Notes: a model not told the origin generated them from the letters alone. 64,000 nucleotides of DNA from Neoarius graeffei (GCF_027579695.1 NC_083577.1:33920698-33984697), one strand, 5' to 3'. Shown: positions 28,106 through 39,804, counted from the first letter of the stretch. A program made the numbers and translations.

Positions 28106-28280
28106 GATCAGTTGTCATTTTCTGCAATTAAATGCTCTAAGTGAATATTTTTCTGTGGAATTTGGAGGGAAATGTCAGTAGTTTATAGAATAAAACAAAA
28201 ATATTCATGTTCCTCAAACATACATGTAAATAGTAAAACCAGAGAACTGATAAGTTTTCAGTGGTCTCTGAAGCTGAGTA

Positions 28281-28699
28281 AGATAAGTGGCGACCAAGCT
28301 GAAGAGGTGCACTTTTGTTTATTTATGTTTTGCATTACTGCACACTGACTGTTCCAAAGGGCATGAGCTCCAATAAATAAAATCTCACGTGCATTCTGAC
28401 CCTGAATCTGCTCTGTTCTCTGATCAATGTACTGTTACAAACACAACCTGGTTTCAAGATTTATAAAAACAACAATCTGTTATGATTGTTCTCTCTTCAA
28501 GACGGTGACTTTAATTTCTTATTAAAATAAAAAAATTATTTAGGGAGACTTTTATGACTCATTATTTAACAGCACAGCAACTTTACTGCTGCCACTGTGT
28601 GTGTCATTTACACCAACATTTATTGCCTATGATAAAGACCCAGAACATTTTTGATACATTTTTGTATCACTTTCAATGTGTATTTATTCTTCCATTGGG
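28281..28699. other. Intergenic, no gene seen
   Basis: AT-rich spacer with no supported feature. Confidence 0.55.
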
Positions 28700-29006
28700 C
28701 TGGTGTGAGAATGTCAGGGTGCGAGCACTTACAGATGCAGGCGCAGGGGAGAGTGGGTGCATCGCAAACTGGAAGCCAAATCCAAATCGTGGTCCGAAAT
28801 ACGAAGTCAGGGTCAGGCAAGGGTCAGTCGATGTATTAACAGGTTATCAGAGACTAGGCTAAGGTCAAGGTTGGAAATAAACAGAAATGAAGTCAAAGTC
28901 ATGGGAATACTGGAACAAGGAAACAATGGCTTGGTACGGTCAGGTGGGAAACATTGAGCGATACTTTGTGAGGTGTGTTTGTGTTTGGAGTACTTATATA
29001 GAGGTG
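28700..29006 (-). repeat. LTR-like fragment cut by the next element
   Basis: Non-coding, with many GGTCA/CAAGGTCA-like strings and a minus-strand TATA-like element near 28992-28998 (complement of TTATATAGA). It ends abruptly where the LTR at 29007 begins. Confidence 0.4.
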
Positions 29007-29225
29007 TGTGACAGTTCATATAAGTGGGTGGAGCACAGAAGGACGGCAGGACAGAACTGAGTTCACAAAACTCGCTTTTATTCAGCTTTTCAGCTTATAT
29101 CTGCACTCTCACACACACTCAGACACACGCACACACATCAGTCGTCTAGTTGTGGAGAGAGCCCCCTCTGCTCTTGCTCTCTCTCCTTAAATAGGGTGCG
29201 GTCACTGGGAAGACACACAAACACA

Positions 29226-31217
29226 TTAATTAACGACAGGTGTAGTGATTCTGCCACTTACCTTCCCTGACTCCGCCCTCCTGTCACAGACCGATGCTTG
29301 ACCATGCCCCCGCTGCCACATACCCCCACTGCCCGACTCAGGCCGGGAGGCCATCCGGCCTGCAGCCGACTCCCCTCCTCCTTGACGGGAGAGGAAGTCC
29401 GCCACGACCATCTGCGCCCCCGGCCTGTGGATCACCTTGAAGTTAAAGGGTTGGAGTGCCAGATACCAACGGGTGATCCGTGCGTTGGCATCCTTCATGC
29501 GGTGGAGCCACTGGAGGGACGCGTGGTCCGAACAGAGAGTGAAAGGGCATCCCAGCAGGTAGTACCGGAGGGCGAGGACCGCCCACTTGATCGCCAGGCA
29601 CTCCTTCTCGATGGTGCTGTAGCGCCCCTCATGCACCGACAGCTTACGACTAATGTACAAGACTGGGCGATCCTCCCCCTCCACCTGCTGGGACAAAACG
29701 GCCCCCAGCCCTCTGTCCGACGCATCCGTCTGCAACATAAAGGGGAGAGAAAAGTCAGGGGAGTGTAAAAGTGGCCCCCCACACAGTGCAGCCTTTACCT
29801 TAGAAAAAGCCCGCTGGCATTGCTCCGTCCACTGGACCGGATCTGGTGCCCCCTTTTTAGTGAGATCAGTCAGCGGGCTGGTGACGTCCGAATAATTAGG
29901 TATAAACCTACGATAATAGCCAGCCAGCCCCAGGAACTGTCTCACCCCCTTTTTGGTCTTGGGCCTTGGGCAGGCTGCAATTGCTGCTGTCTTGTTAATT
30001 TGGGGACACACCTGCCCATTGCCCAAGTGGAAGCCCAGGTACCGTACTTCCACCCGCCCAATCGCACACTTCTTCGGGTTGGCTGTGAGACCCGCTCGCC
30101 TCAGCGACCTAAGGACAGCCCTCAGATGTTTGAGGTGCCTCGGCCAGTCGTTACTATAGACGATGATGTCGTCGAGATAGGCGGCCGCATAGGTGGCGTG
30201 GGGGCGGAGGACCCTGTCCATCAGCCACTGAAACGTAGCAGGCGCCCCAAACAGCCCAAAAAGAAGTGTGACGAATTGGTGTAAGCCGAACGGTGTGGAA
30301 AAGGCCGTTTTTTCCCGGGATAATGGAGTCAAGGGGATCTGCCAATAACCCTTTGTTAAATCCAGTGTCGAGTAAAAACGAGCTGTGCCTAGCCGATCGA
30401 GCAACTCATCAATACGAGGCATTGGGTACGCATCAAATTTAGACACCGCGTTGACTTTTCTATAGTCTACACAGAACCGGACCGACCCGTCGGCCTTGGG
30501 TACCAAGACCACCAGGCTGCTCCAGTCACTGTGGGACTCCTCGACAATGCCCATTTTGAGCATGGCCTCGAGTTCTTCCCGAACCACCTTTTTCTTGTGT
30601 TCTGGTAACCTGTAAGGGCGGCTACACACTACCACCCCCAGGGGCGTCTCAATGTGGTGCTCTATGAGGTTAGTGCGGCCGGGCAGGGGCGAGAACACGT
30701 CTGAAAACTCGGTCTGCAACTGGGCAACCTCCGCGAGTTGGGTCGGGGAGAGGTGGTCTCCACAGGGGACCGGAGAGGTACGTGATGCTAATGTTCCTTT
30801 TTGAACCTCTGGTCCCAGCTCCGCCTTCTCCGGAACCACTGACACCAACGCCACGGGGACCTCCTCGTTCCAGAGTTTGAGTAGGTTGAGGTGGTAAATC
30901 TGTAGTGCCCCACCCCTGTCCGTTCGCTTCACCTCATAGTCGACGTCCCCGACTCGCCGTGTGACCTCAAAGGGTCCTTGCCACTTGGCGACTAATTTAG
31001 AGCTCGATGTGGGCAACAGTACGAGTACTTTATCTCCCGGTGCGAACTCTCTAAGGCACATACCCTTGTCATACAGGCGGGTTTGCCGTTCTTGGGCTTG
31101 CCGCAAATTCTCCTGGGTTAGGTGTGTGAGTGTGTGGAGTTTTGCGCACAGGTCAATAATGTATTGAATTTCATTTTTGCTTGGTGAAGGTCCCTCCTCC
31201 CAATTTTCTCGCAGCAC
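29226..31217 (-). pseudogene. Gmr1-type pol 3' part: integrase tail, RT, RNase H
   Basis: It opens with the integrase C-terminal region (KLVAKWQGPFEVTRRVG, HLNLLKLW). RT follows with [20 protein letters not shown] and AYLDDIIVYSND near 30170, then RNase H with STIEKECLAIKWAVLALRYY and SDHASLQWL. The same frame continues upstream across a TGA at 31295-31293 into the integrase core. This is the longest intact stretch of the element. Confidence 0.8.
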
Positions 31218-31292
31218 ATCTAAAATGCCGCGCGGCTTACGCCCATATAATAATTCAAACGGGGAGAACCCCGTGGAGGCTTGGGGGACCTC

Positions 31293-32625
31293 TCACACTG
31301 CAAAAAGCAAGGGTTCGAGCCATTTATCACAGTTATGCACGTCCTCACTTACAAATTTTTTAATTATGTTTTTAAGGGTGCGATTAAACCGTTCCACTAA
31401 ACCATCCATTTGTGGGTGATACACGCTGGTGTGGATCAGCTTAATACCTAATAACCCATACGGTTTGTGCAGTGTTCGTGACATAAACGAGGTGCCTTGA
31501 TCAGTCAGAATCTCTTTTGGGATTCCAACTCGGGAGATGACGCAGAAGAGCGCCTCCGCAATACTGCGTGCTGAGATATTGCGAAGAGGCACTGCTTCCG
31601 GGTATCGCGTTGCATAGTCCACTAGAACTAATATACTGTAAAGTGGTACCCTCGTGTTGACCGATCTAATGGCCCGATGAGATCCATCCCAATCCTTTCA
31701 ATCGGGGTCTCGATTATCGGTAGAGGGCGCAAAGGCGCTTTTGGAATGGCCGCTGGATTTACTAACTGGCATTTGCGGCACGCCATACACCACCTACGGA
31801 CATCGCCGCGAATCCCCGGCCAATAGAATCGGGCCATTATTCGGGCTAGTGTTTTATCCTGCCCTAAGTGTCCAGCCATGGGATTAAAGTGAGCCACCTG
31901 GAATACCAATTCCCGGCGGCTCTTCAGAATCAAAAGCTGCGTGACTCACTCTTTAGTTTGAGTGTCCTGCGTCACTCGGTATAATCTATCCTTCATAATC
32001 GCGAAGTAGGGGAAGGACGGGGTGGCGTTCGGCTGGAGCGTTTGACCATCGATTACTCTCACTTGGTCAAACGCATGCCGCAGAGTCTCGTCTCGCGATT
32101 GCTCTAATGGGAAATCCGCGAGGGATTCCCCAACAGAGAGAGGAGGAGCCGGCGGCTCCTCACTCTGACGCGGAGATGACGTAGACAGCTCTGTGACAGC
32201 TGCTCCCGCCAAAGCAACACCGGGACCTCCCCTTATTAAACTACGGCAGGACCCACTCTTCACTAGATGACTCATTAATTCCCCAAATCCCAGCCAATCC
32301 GTCCCCAAAATTATAGAGTGGGTAAGGCAAGGATTAACCGGCGCCTTCACTATAAATTTTCCCCTCGAAAAAAAATGTGGACTGACACTAAAGGGTAGTT
32401 GTGAACATCCCCGTGCACACACAATACCTTCACCCATTGTGCTCCCCCCAATGCCTCATCTTGCACCAGGTTTTGGTGGATTGAGGTCTGATTACAACCA
32501 GAATCCACCAACGCCTGATATGTATCCCCTTGGACACTCACCGGTATGCAATACGCTCTGGCCCGATCGAGGGCGGCTCCTGGCCCGTCTGGGATCCGAA
32601 CCACCGTGCCCACCTCCATTACCAA
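31293..32625 (-). pseudogene. Gmr1-type protease and integrase N-terminal part, broken
   Basis: Protease-like ALVDSGCNQTSIHQNL lies near 32520. Integrase zinc-finger residues lie near 31760-31890 (HFNPMAGHLGQDKTLARI, then ACRKCQLVNP), and core motifs near 31400-31670 (MDLIGPLD, TDQGTSF, GLVERFNRTLK). Breaks: frameshift near 32400, TGA near 31945, frameshift near 31625 and TGA at 31295-31293. Confidence 0.75.
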
Positions 32626-33597
32626 GCACTGCTGTTTGAGGTGGCCCTGCTCCCCGCAGCGCCAGCAAACCGGCCCGGGCTTCCTCGCCGCACTGGTGCT
32701 CTGGGGCTCGCTTACTCACCTGAGGGGGGGGAGAGATAGACACAGAAGGGAGAAACGGGAGGGCACCGTGGGTGCGGTGGGCCGGCTGGGTGGCGCCGGC
32801 CCCCGCCTCCGTGGTGGGGGAACGGGGCGAGGATGAGACACAGGAGGAGAGGGAGAGAGAGAGAGAGAGAGAGGAGAGGAGAGAAGAGGTTGTCTGCTGT
32901 CCTGCCGTCGGGACAGCCGCCAAATGGTCCTCTGCCAGCTCGATTGCCTGATCCAGTGACGCCGGGCGGTGGCACTGGACCCACTCTGCGGTTCCGGCTG
33001 GTAGGCGTGCAATGAACTGCTCCAGTACCACCTGGTCGATGATTCCCTCGGTGTCGCGGTTGTCGGCCCTCAACCACCGCCAGCAGGCGTCCCGGAGTTG
33101 CTGGCCAAACGTGAATGGCCGGCCGACTTCCTCCAAGCGCAAAGCACGGAAGCGCTGCCGTTGTTGCTCGGGGTGCACCCCACACACTGGAGGACGGCCC
33201 GGCGAAGGTCTGCGTAGGCCAGCCGGCGGTCGGCGGGGAGCTGTAGCGCGGCCAGCTGCGCCTCTCCCGTTAGCAGGGGGAGGAGGTGCGCCGCGCGCTG
33301 TTCCACCGGCCACCCCGAGGTCTCTGCTACCTGCTCAAAGAGTGTGAGGAAGGCCTCGGGGTCATCCTGCGGGCCCATCTTCATTAGGGTGAGGGGGGAA
33401 GGGCCCGTGGCGGTGGAGTTGGTGGACCCTGCCAATGTGAGGAGGTGCCGGAATGCCTGTCGATCTTCCTGCTGAGCCAACACCAGCGCCTCAAACCACT
33501 GTTCCTGCTCCTTCCGGAGGGCGACTAGCACCTGGTGCTGGCTTTGCTGGGCCATGGCGAGGGCATGGACCAGGTCAGCAAAAGGGGAGGACTCCAT
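32626..33597 (-). pseudogene. Gmr1-type gag, frameshifted
   Basis: The ATG at 33597 opens a Gln-rich N-terminus (ALAMAQQSQHQVLVALRKEQ) and a capsid-like region (MGPQDDPEAFLTLFEQVAET, then LPADRRLAYADLRRAVLQ). A frameshift near 33175 moves the homology to another frame (FGQQLRDACWRWLRAD). A CCHC knuckle (VCWRCGEQGHLKQQC) lies near 32640-32680. A (GA)n expansion at 32855-32885 lies inside gag and encodes a Ser-Leu run. Confidence 0.72.
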
Positions 33598-33952
33598 GGG
33601 GCTGTTCTGCTTCTGCGCTCCAAGTCCCAGGTTTCAGCACCACTGTAGCAGTTCGTATGGGTGGGTGGAGCACAGAAGGACGGCAGGCCAGAACTGAGTT
33701 CACAAAACTCTTTTATTTTCACTTTTCAGTGCAAATTTTACTCTCAGCCACACACGCACGCACACACTCAAGTTGTCTCGTTGGCGAGAGAGCTCCCTCT
33801 GCTCTCACTCTCTCTCCTTAAATAGGGCGCAGTCACTGGGGAAGACACACAAACACATTAATTAACATCAGGTGCAGTGATTCTGCCACTTACCTTCCCT
33901 GACTCCGCCCTCCGGTCACAGACCGACGCTTGACCACACCCCCGCTGCCACA

Positions 33953-34510
33953 GCGGCACTGCTTCCAAGTATTGCATTGCGTAGTCCACCAGGACTAAAA
34001 TAAAGTGATGCCTTCAAGCAGTCTGATCTAATGGCCTGACGAGATCCATCCCAATTCTCTTGAAGGGAGTCTCAATTAGGGGAAGAGGGTGCAATGGCGC
34101 ACAAGAGAAGACAGAGAAGAGGCAGGATGTCCACCTGCCACTTGAACCACTGCCAGATGGTCCTCCACCAGCTCAATGGCTCGATCGAGTGATACTGGAT
34201 GGTGGCATTGGACTCTTTCCGCTGTCCCCCTCAGCAGCCGAGTGATGAACTGTTCCAGTGCCACTGCATTGATGGCCTCCTCGACATTACAGTCTTCTGT
34301 CCTCAACCACCACTGGCATGCATCCCACAGCTGCTGGCCATAGGCCAACAGCTGGCCATCCAGTGTCAGCGTGCGGATATGCTGACAGTGTTGCTTGGGG
34401 ATGCAGCTGACTTGCTGCAGGATTGCATGCTTCAAGTCTGCATACTCCAGCCTGTTGTCTGTGGGTAGTTGCTGGGCCATGAGCTGTGCTTTGCCATTTT
34501 ACTCCTTCGA
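33953..34510 (-). mobile_element. Older Gmr1-type fragment with integrase joined to gag
   Basis: Bases 33955-34085 match the integrase-region DNA at about 31590-31730 of the neighbouring element (GCATTGCGTAGTCCACCAGGA side). They run directly into a gag segment (about 34485-34100: LEYADLKHAILQQVSC, YGQQLWDACQWWLRTE, VQCHHPVSLDRAIELVEDHL). Protease and everything between is missing, so this is a rearranged relic of a related element. Confidence 0.7.
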
Positions 34511-35870
34511 GACTAAACATTAGTTAGAACCATAGATGGTAGTGGGATGCAGTTTTTTGCAGTTGTAGTCTGATCCGCCTGTGAACGCCACCCCTTCTTC
34601 CTCATTTTCTGACAACTTTCCCTAAGATATGCTCAAAGTTTTTTGATACCCAATTGTAGGTCTCCACCTCAGGGATAAATGTCCCACACTATGAGTGACC
34701 CATAGAGAAATCTGGGGCTTGGCGAGTCCATTGTAGGCCCAAGAGAAATTCCCATGTGTACTGGATTCTAGTTGAATGGGACTGGACGCCCAGAGTATTC
34801 ACAAAAAGTGTGATCAGCAGATAGACAATCTCCATTATTTAGTGATCACACAACAGTAGTAGACAGATGATGACAAATAACATTTAGGAGTAGAGTTCCA
34901 TATTAAATGAAAACACTCCAAAGGGACGCAATGCCTAAGATACTCACTACACATGCAAACACCCGCTGCTGGTTGCCACATGAGTAGTGCCCTGAAAAGT
35001 CACTGAAAAATGAAAGCAAGGAGAAATAAAAATGAACTGGTATTGTTAAGCCTGGCTCCCAATTCCTCACTGACACCACTCCTGAAATTGTCAGAGTGTT
35101 GTTTGAAAGCTACTGAATCTCTGTTTAACAGTTATAATGTGACACATGTGAGTCAGAGCTTTTGGGCACAGACCTATAAGATTTCACCTTGTGACTGAGA
35201 TCCAGTTCATCCCATTAGGAATTAGAGTGTCATAAACTGGAAGAATGACTTCAACAGACTTCAGAAATTAAAACATTATTCTCAGTTCATAAAACTCAAA
35301 TTCATCACTCGATAAATTTGTACCAAATTTGCTGTTAATTGATCTGTAGTCAGTGGTTAAAGATGCCTTAAATAAGATTAGGTCTCTAACAGTTAGGTGG
35401 GTTCAACATTTGAATGATTCCTACCCATGTTAACAAAGCTCCACCCCAGATCTTAGAGTAGAAGGTCTATAAATATTGGCAGGAAGCACATCCAAACACA
35501 AGCAAGTATTCCAGACTGGAAGTCAGTTTTCCAAATGGGTTTTCTCAGTGACTTAAAATGCATGTGCTAAGGCCATGGCTTCATCTGTTTCCCCCCCTTT
35601 TAAATCATGTTTGAGAGATCATCCAGCTTATTTGTATGAATAAAGAATTTTAAAATGACTATTGCACCTGTAAATGTTATCTTTTGTTTCTGATGTAAAT
35701 GATGACTGTAATAGGTAAAAACATGTCTCTCTAAAACTCCTCCTATTAAGGAAGCATTGAGTCTGAGATAATTGCAGCCCTTCATAAACATAAGTGTTTT
35801 GCTCTGGGGAGTTTAGTTTTATTCTCAGTTTGGGGAGAAGTCTGAGTCTCATTTCCAGCACTGTGAAAGG
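34511..35870. other. Intergenic, no gene seen; possible promoter for TRIM copy 2
   Basis: No coding signal. A TATAAATA at about 35470-35477, 540 bp upstream of the TRIM copy 2 ATG, could be a core promoter, but no initiator or upstream intron could be verified. Confidence 0.4.
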
Positions 35871-36010
35871 AAGTGATTACTAACTGGACCTACAAAGTCA
35901 TCTGTTTAACTTTAAAGAAACTGGAAATCAGGGTGTGATTAATTTTACCAAGGTGAAAGTGAAACTCTGAGCATTTGGACTGGAGAGAACAACAACAGCA
36001 AGAAAATAAA

Positions 36011-36409
36011 ATGGCTTTGAAGTTTTCAGAGGAGGATTTGTCCTGTCCTGTGTGCTGTGAAATCTTCAAAGATCCTGTTGTTCTGCACTGCAGTCACAGC
36101 GTGTGTAAAGTGTGTTTGCAGCAGTTCTGGGAGCTCAAAGGATCCAGAGACTGTCCAGTTTGTAGGAGAAAGTCATCTGTGTCTGAACCTCCCATAAGCC
36201 TGGCCTTAAAGAACCTGTGTGAGACTTTCTTTCAGGAGAGAAGTCAGAGATCTTCATCAGGATCTGAAACAGTCTGCAGTCTACACAGTGAGAAACTCAA
36301 ACTCTTCTGTTTGGATGATCAACAGCCGGTGTGTGTGGTGTGTCAGACTGCAAGAAAACACACCAACCACAAATTCTGCCCCATTAATGAGGCAGTAACA
36401 GACTGTAAG
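36011..36409 (+). CDS. TRIM copy 2, exon 1: RING and B-box2
   Basis: Same 399-bp length as in copy 1, beginning [15 protein letters not shown], with donor TGTAAG then GTAAAT at 36410. The leader upstream (35907-36010) is continuous here, whereas in copy 1 it is split by repeats. Confidence 0.88.
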
Positions 36410-38389
36410 GTAAATAAAATGTACCTGTGAGCTCATATGGCACGTAAAAATGAGAAAGAATTTTATTCTATCCAACAATATTTATAGGTTCAACATGACA
36501 AATTACAGTTGCTTTACGATAAATTTAATCATATTGTAATAACTAAATGTGTGTACCATTCCATGCTATTCAGATTTTCATCATCTGAAGTATCACCTGC
36601 ATAAACAGTGGTCGATCTTCCATGTTAGACTAAAGGAGTGACACACCAATAAACAGATTCTATAAATCTAACCAATTTGTAAAGTTAAATCCCATCAATA
36701 AACAGTGATCTGAGTAAATGATGTGTAAAATAAGAGCTGAAACATAGAGTCTCCATGTAGTGGGTTGCCTTGTTTCAGGAGGAGCTTAAAATTGCACTGA
36801 AGCCCCTACGGGAGAAACTGAAGATCTTTAAAGACTGTAAACTGAACTGGTGTCAGACTGCAGAACATATAAAGGTTAGAATCAATAACATGGGTTTGAT
36901 ATTATAATTACATTTTGCATCATTGCACAATCAGTTATATTTCATTTGATTTCCTCTTCACTGCAGATTCAGACGCTACACACAGAGCATCAGATTAAGG
37001 AGGAGTTTGAGAAGCTTCACCAGTTTCTACGAGATGAAGAGGCAGTCAGGATCACTGCACTGAGAGAGGAAGAAGAGCAGAAGAGTCAGTTGATGAAGGA
37101 GAAGATTAAGAAGCTGAACAGAGACATATCATCTCTTTCAGACAAAATCAGAGCCATAGAAGAGGAGATGAGAGCTGAAGACATCTCGTTCTTACAAGTG
37201 AGGATAATTTAGTCAGTATTTATACTGTGAGAAAGTAAAACTTCTTTCCATCATCAGAAATGTCACATTTCAGTGGTTTAAAAATGTAAATCATATCCAC
37301 TGATATTTGCTTTGTTGTTTTACAGAACTACAAGGCCACAGTGAAAAGGTGAGTGATGTGCTTCCTGTCTCTCTTGTTCTCTGTGTTTCTGAATCCAAAC
37401 CCACAGCAACACTGACTCCTGAATGTTTTTGCAGAGCCCAGAGCACACTGCAGCATCCAGAGGAGCTTTCAGGAGCACTGATCCATGTGGCAAAACATCT
37501 GGCTAACCTGAAGTTCAGAGTCTGGGAGAAGATGCAATACACTGTCCAATACAGTAAGACACTTAAGTGTGTGTGCTTTAAAAGTTATACTAATTAATGC
37601 AGCTGTTGCAGCCCCTGTCATCTCATAGAACATTCAAAGCCATCAATAGTGAACAGCAAGTTCATTCCTCCCGAGCCTATGTAAACTACTGCTATAAAAT
37701 CAAAGTCCCTCTCACACCAGGATCTGGTCTTCCCAGGCAGTCTCCTGTCCCAGTACTAATCGACTCTTTAAGGCATGGGTGTGGCGCCGATCTCTGTTTT
37801 GATAGCCTTCAGCCCTCGGCCTCTCGCCTACACAGCCAGGGTTACAGTGGGGGGCTAGTCCTCTGGTAACCGCAAGAGTTTGACTCCCCCACTCACATCT
37901 GTATTGCAGTGTGCCTTGCCAGATGGTAGTAGGTACCATTTTTATAATGGTCTTTGGTATGACCCGACCGCAAGTAGAACTCGCGATCTCCTGATCGAGA
38001 CGCGGACACACTAACCACTCTGCCAACTCGCGGTCAAACTACTGCCATAACCTCCAGGTAATTTAGTTGTTTATGGGACAGGTGCATGTGGACAGGTTGC
38101 AGTTTCAGAAATTGGAAAAAAAAAATCATTCATTCATTTTGTGTACCGCTGACACCTTGTGGGTCACAGGTAAGCTGGAGCCAATCCCTGCTGACACTGA
38201 GTGAGAGGCAGTGTACACCCTGGACAGGTCGCCAATCCATTGCAGGGCCAACACAGAAATGAACAGCCATTCACACCTGCATTCACACCAGTGGGCAAAA
38301 TTAGAGTAGTCAGATGACCTAATCTGCATGTCTTTGGACAATGGGAGGAAACCACTGGATTTTCTTTTGTAGTGTTTTATTTCTTATTC

Positions 38390-38439
<50 letters not shown>

Positions 38440-38957
38440 CACCTGTAATTCTGGACCCCAACACTGTTCATCCTAAACTCATTATATCTGATGATCTGAC
38501 CAATGTGATATGCAGTGATGAGAAACAGAAACTTCCTGATAATCCAGAGAGATTTGATGACTGCTGGTGTATCCTGGGCTCTGAGGGCTTTAACTCAGAA
38601 ACACACTGCTGGGATGTTGAAGTTAGAGACTGTACAGACTGGATTGTGGATGTGATGACAGAATCTGCTCAGAGGAATGAGAATGTATTCTCCAGAAGTG
38701 GTATCTGGTATGTGTGGTATTATGATGGTAAATATTTCGCAGGTTCTACACCACATCCAGTCACTCTCCTCCCAGTAGCACAGAAACTCCAGAGGATCAG
38801 AGTGCAGCTGGACTGGGACAGAGGAACGCTATCATTCTCCAACCCTCTGACTAACACACACATACACACTTTCACACACACATTTACTGATAAATTACTG
38901 CCATTCCTACGTGTAACTGGTAAAGAATCTTCTCTCAAGATCCTCCCACTTCACTAG
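36011..38957 (+). CDS. TRIM35-like E3 ubiquitin ligase, copy 2 (six exons, intact)
   Basis: Coding exons: 36011-36409, 36779-36874, 36967-37197, 37326-37348, 37435-37553 and 38440-38957. All are GT-AG with matching phases and total 1386 bp (461 residues). The RING and B-box2 ligands are all present ([45 protein letters not shown]). The coiled coil is in exon 3 and the PRY-SPRY in exon 6. It is a close paralogue of copy 1: five exon lengths are identical and intron sequences align (for example around exon 4). Introns are compact (intron 2 is 92 bp). The open frame extends upstream of 36011 without an ATG, so this ATG, aligned to copy 1, is the likely start. The SPRY has G-to-D in the WAVGV-type motif (DWIVDVM) and a Cys in CWDVEV. 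Family knowledge: E3 ligase, often immune-related; substrate unknown. Confidence 0.87.
37690..38036 (-). mobile_element. Second type of tRNA-derived SINE, in TRIM copy 2 intron 5
   Basis: On the minus strand the head reads GCGAGTTGGCAGAGTGGTTA, like the 5' half of a class II (Ser/Leu-type) tRNA. A GATCGCGAGTTCTACTTGC B-box-like part follows about 35 nt later. The body ends near GGGAGACTGCCTGGGAAG. It is distinct from the GGCGGCACGG SINEs. Confidence 0.55.
38128..38355 (-). mobile_element. Old, truncated copy of the GGCGGCACGG-type SINE
   Basis: The 3' body matches the other SINEs (AAGCTGGAGCCAATCCC, CCTGGACAGGTCGCC, CATTCACAC, CTGCATGTCTTTGGAC) with many differences. The tRNA-like head is missing. 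Confidence 0.7.
38393..38432 (+). repeat. (TG)20 tract before TRIM copy 2 exon 6
   Basis: Twenty TG dinucleotides followed by TTTTCAG; the exon begins at 38440. Copy 1 has eleven at the same place. Confidence 0.9.
38440..38957 (+). CDS. TRIM copy 2, exon 6: PRY-SPRY (B30.2)
   Basis: Encodes [20 protein letters not shown] onward to LKILPLH and a TAG at 38955-38957. This shows the ancestral end of the protein, without the mobile-element extension seen in copy 1. Confidence 0.87.
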
Positions 38958-39502
38958 TCTGCAAAAGTGAATCAGATCAGTTAATGCTGACATTGGTTTT
39001 ATTCCAGTTCATTTTTTGTACATATGTGAACTAGTGATGCGCAGATGATGCATCATCAGGTGTATGACGCATTCCACTACCTGTGTTGGAAAAAGTGTTG
39101 CTGTTTTGGTGTCATAAAACACCAACATCTTGTGGATTGCAAAAATAATAGCAGGTGGCCTTAATGAATAACATTGAAGTACCTTTAATTTTGAGATGTG
39201 GACACCATATGAGGAATGAATATTGATGTTCTTAGAATGATTATCTACTTACTGATTACATGCTTATTGATTCAAGATAAGAAATGTACATTATTAAGAG
39301 TTACAATGGTATCCAAAAAGTAAAATATCTAATATGGTGTGCTGGTGTCTATTTCTAATATGGAATTTAGCAATGAATGTGCTTAAAATGTGTGTTGAAA
39401 AATATGTTCAGTGGGAATAGTGTGTGTAAATCATTGAGTGGATTAAAGTGCTTGTGCAATTAAGTGTGCTTGTTTACTTGTGAAGGAGGAGAGTGTTTAT
39501 TA
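38958..39502. other. 3' flank of TRIM copy 2, no gene seen
   Basis: AT-rich, no coding signal. Confidence 0.55.
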
Positions 39503-39742
39503 ATTTTTATTCAGAAAAAGACGTTTCTGTATAGTGTTGGGACCAAGGCGATTTCTTCTTTTAGAAACTAGTTTTCCTGCCTTGAATGACATCCTTTTAC
39601 AAGGTACAGCGGAGGCAGGAGTGCACAAAAACTGTACTACAAGTTTATACAGATGGAAGTACATATGTTTTTGCCTGTGCCAGTATTGCAAAGGATCCTC
39701 TGTTCTTGGACTGTTACTCTGCCAGATACCTCTGGACTTCAA
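39503..39742 (-). pseudogene. hAT transposase C-terminal dimerisation region, remnant
   Basis: The minus-strand frame reads EDPLQYWHRQ, LVVQFLCTPASAVPCKRMSF, KAGKLVSKRRNRLGPNTIQK and LFLNKN, the recognisable hAT dimerisation domain (W-x-P-A-S-x-x-x-x-R-x-F pattern). It ends in a stop at 39500. Only this piece and a BED-finger piece near 41840-41990 were found, so the gene is dead. Confidence 0.75.
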
Positions 39743-39804
39743 CAGTTGCCTCTACAATAGCATTCGACTTCCTTTTACTTTCAGCAACTGTGGTGTCAAG
39801 TAAA

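Larger units (their letters stand above)
26296..28280 (+). mobile_element. Tc1/mariner-like transposon, decayed, with nested SINE
   Basis: The left end CAGTAGCTCTGGAAAAAATT at 26296 follows TA. The right end near 28280 is degraded (CAGTGGTCTCTGAAGC). The body holds a broken transposase (26591 to about 27596) and a SINE at 27744-28105. Confidence 0.75.
29007..33952 (-). mobile_element. Second Gmr1-type Ty3/gypsy element, decayed
   Basis: Diverged LTRs lie at about 29007-29320 and 33644-33952 (shared GTGGGTGGAGCACAGAAGGA, TTCACAAAACTC and CCCCGCTGCCACA). A primer-site-like TGGTGCTGAAACC begins one nt inside the 5' LTR (33642 downward). Domain order on the minus strand is gag, zinc knuckle, protease, integrase, RT, RNase H, again with integrase before RT. 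The LTRs differ by many substitutions and indels, and the coding region has several stops and frameshifts, so it is much older than the element at 5028. No target duplication was found. Confidence 0.8.

Noticed and set aside
32439-33347. Plus-strand open frames over the gag region of the second Gmr1-type element
   Set aside because: Opposite-strand shadows in GC-rich DNA; the minus strand has the zinc knuckle and capsid-like motifs.
35975-36010. Upstream extension of TRIM copy 2 as protein start
   Set aside because: The frame is open, but it begins with TTG; the first ATG (36011) aligns with the start of copy 1.
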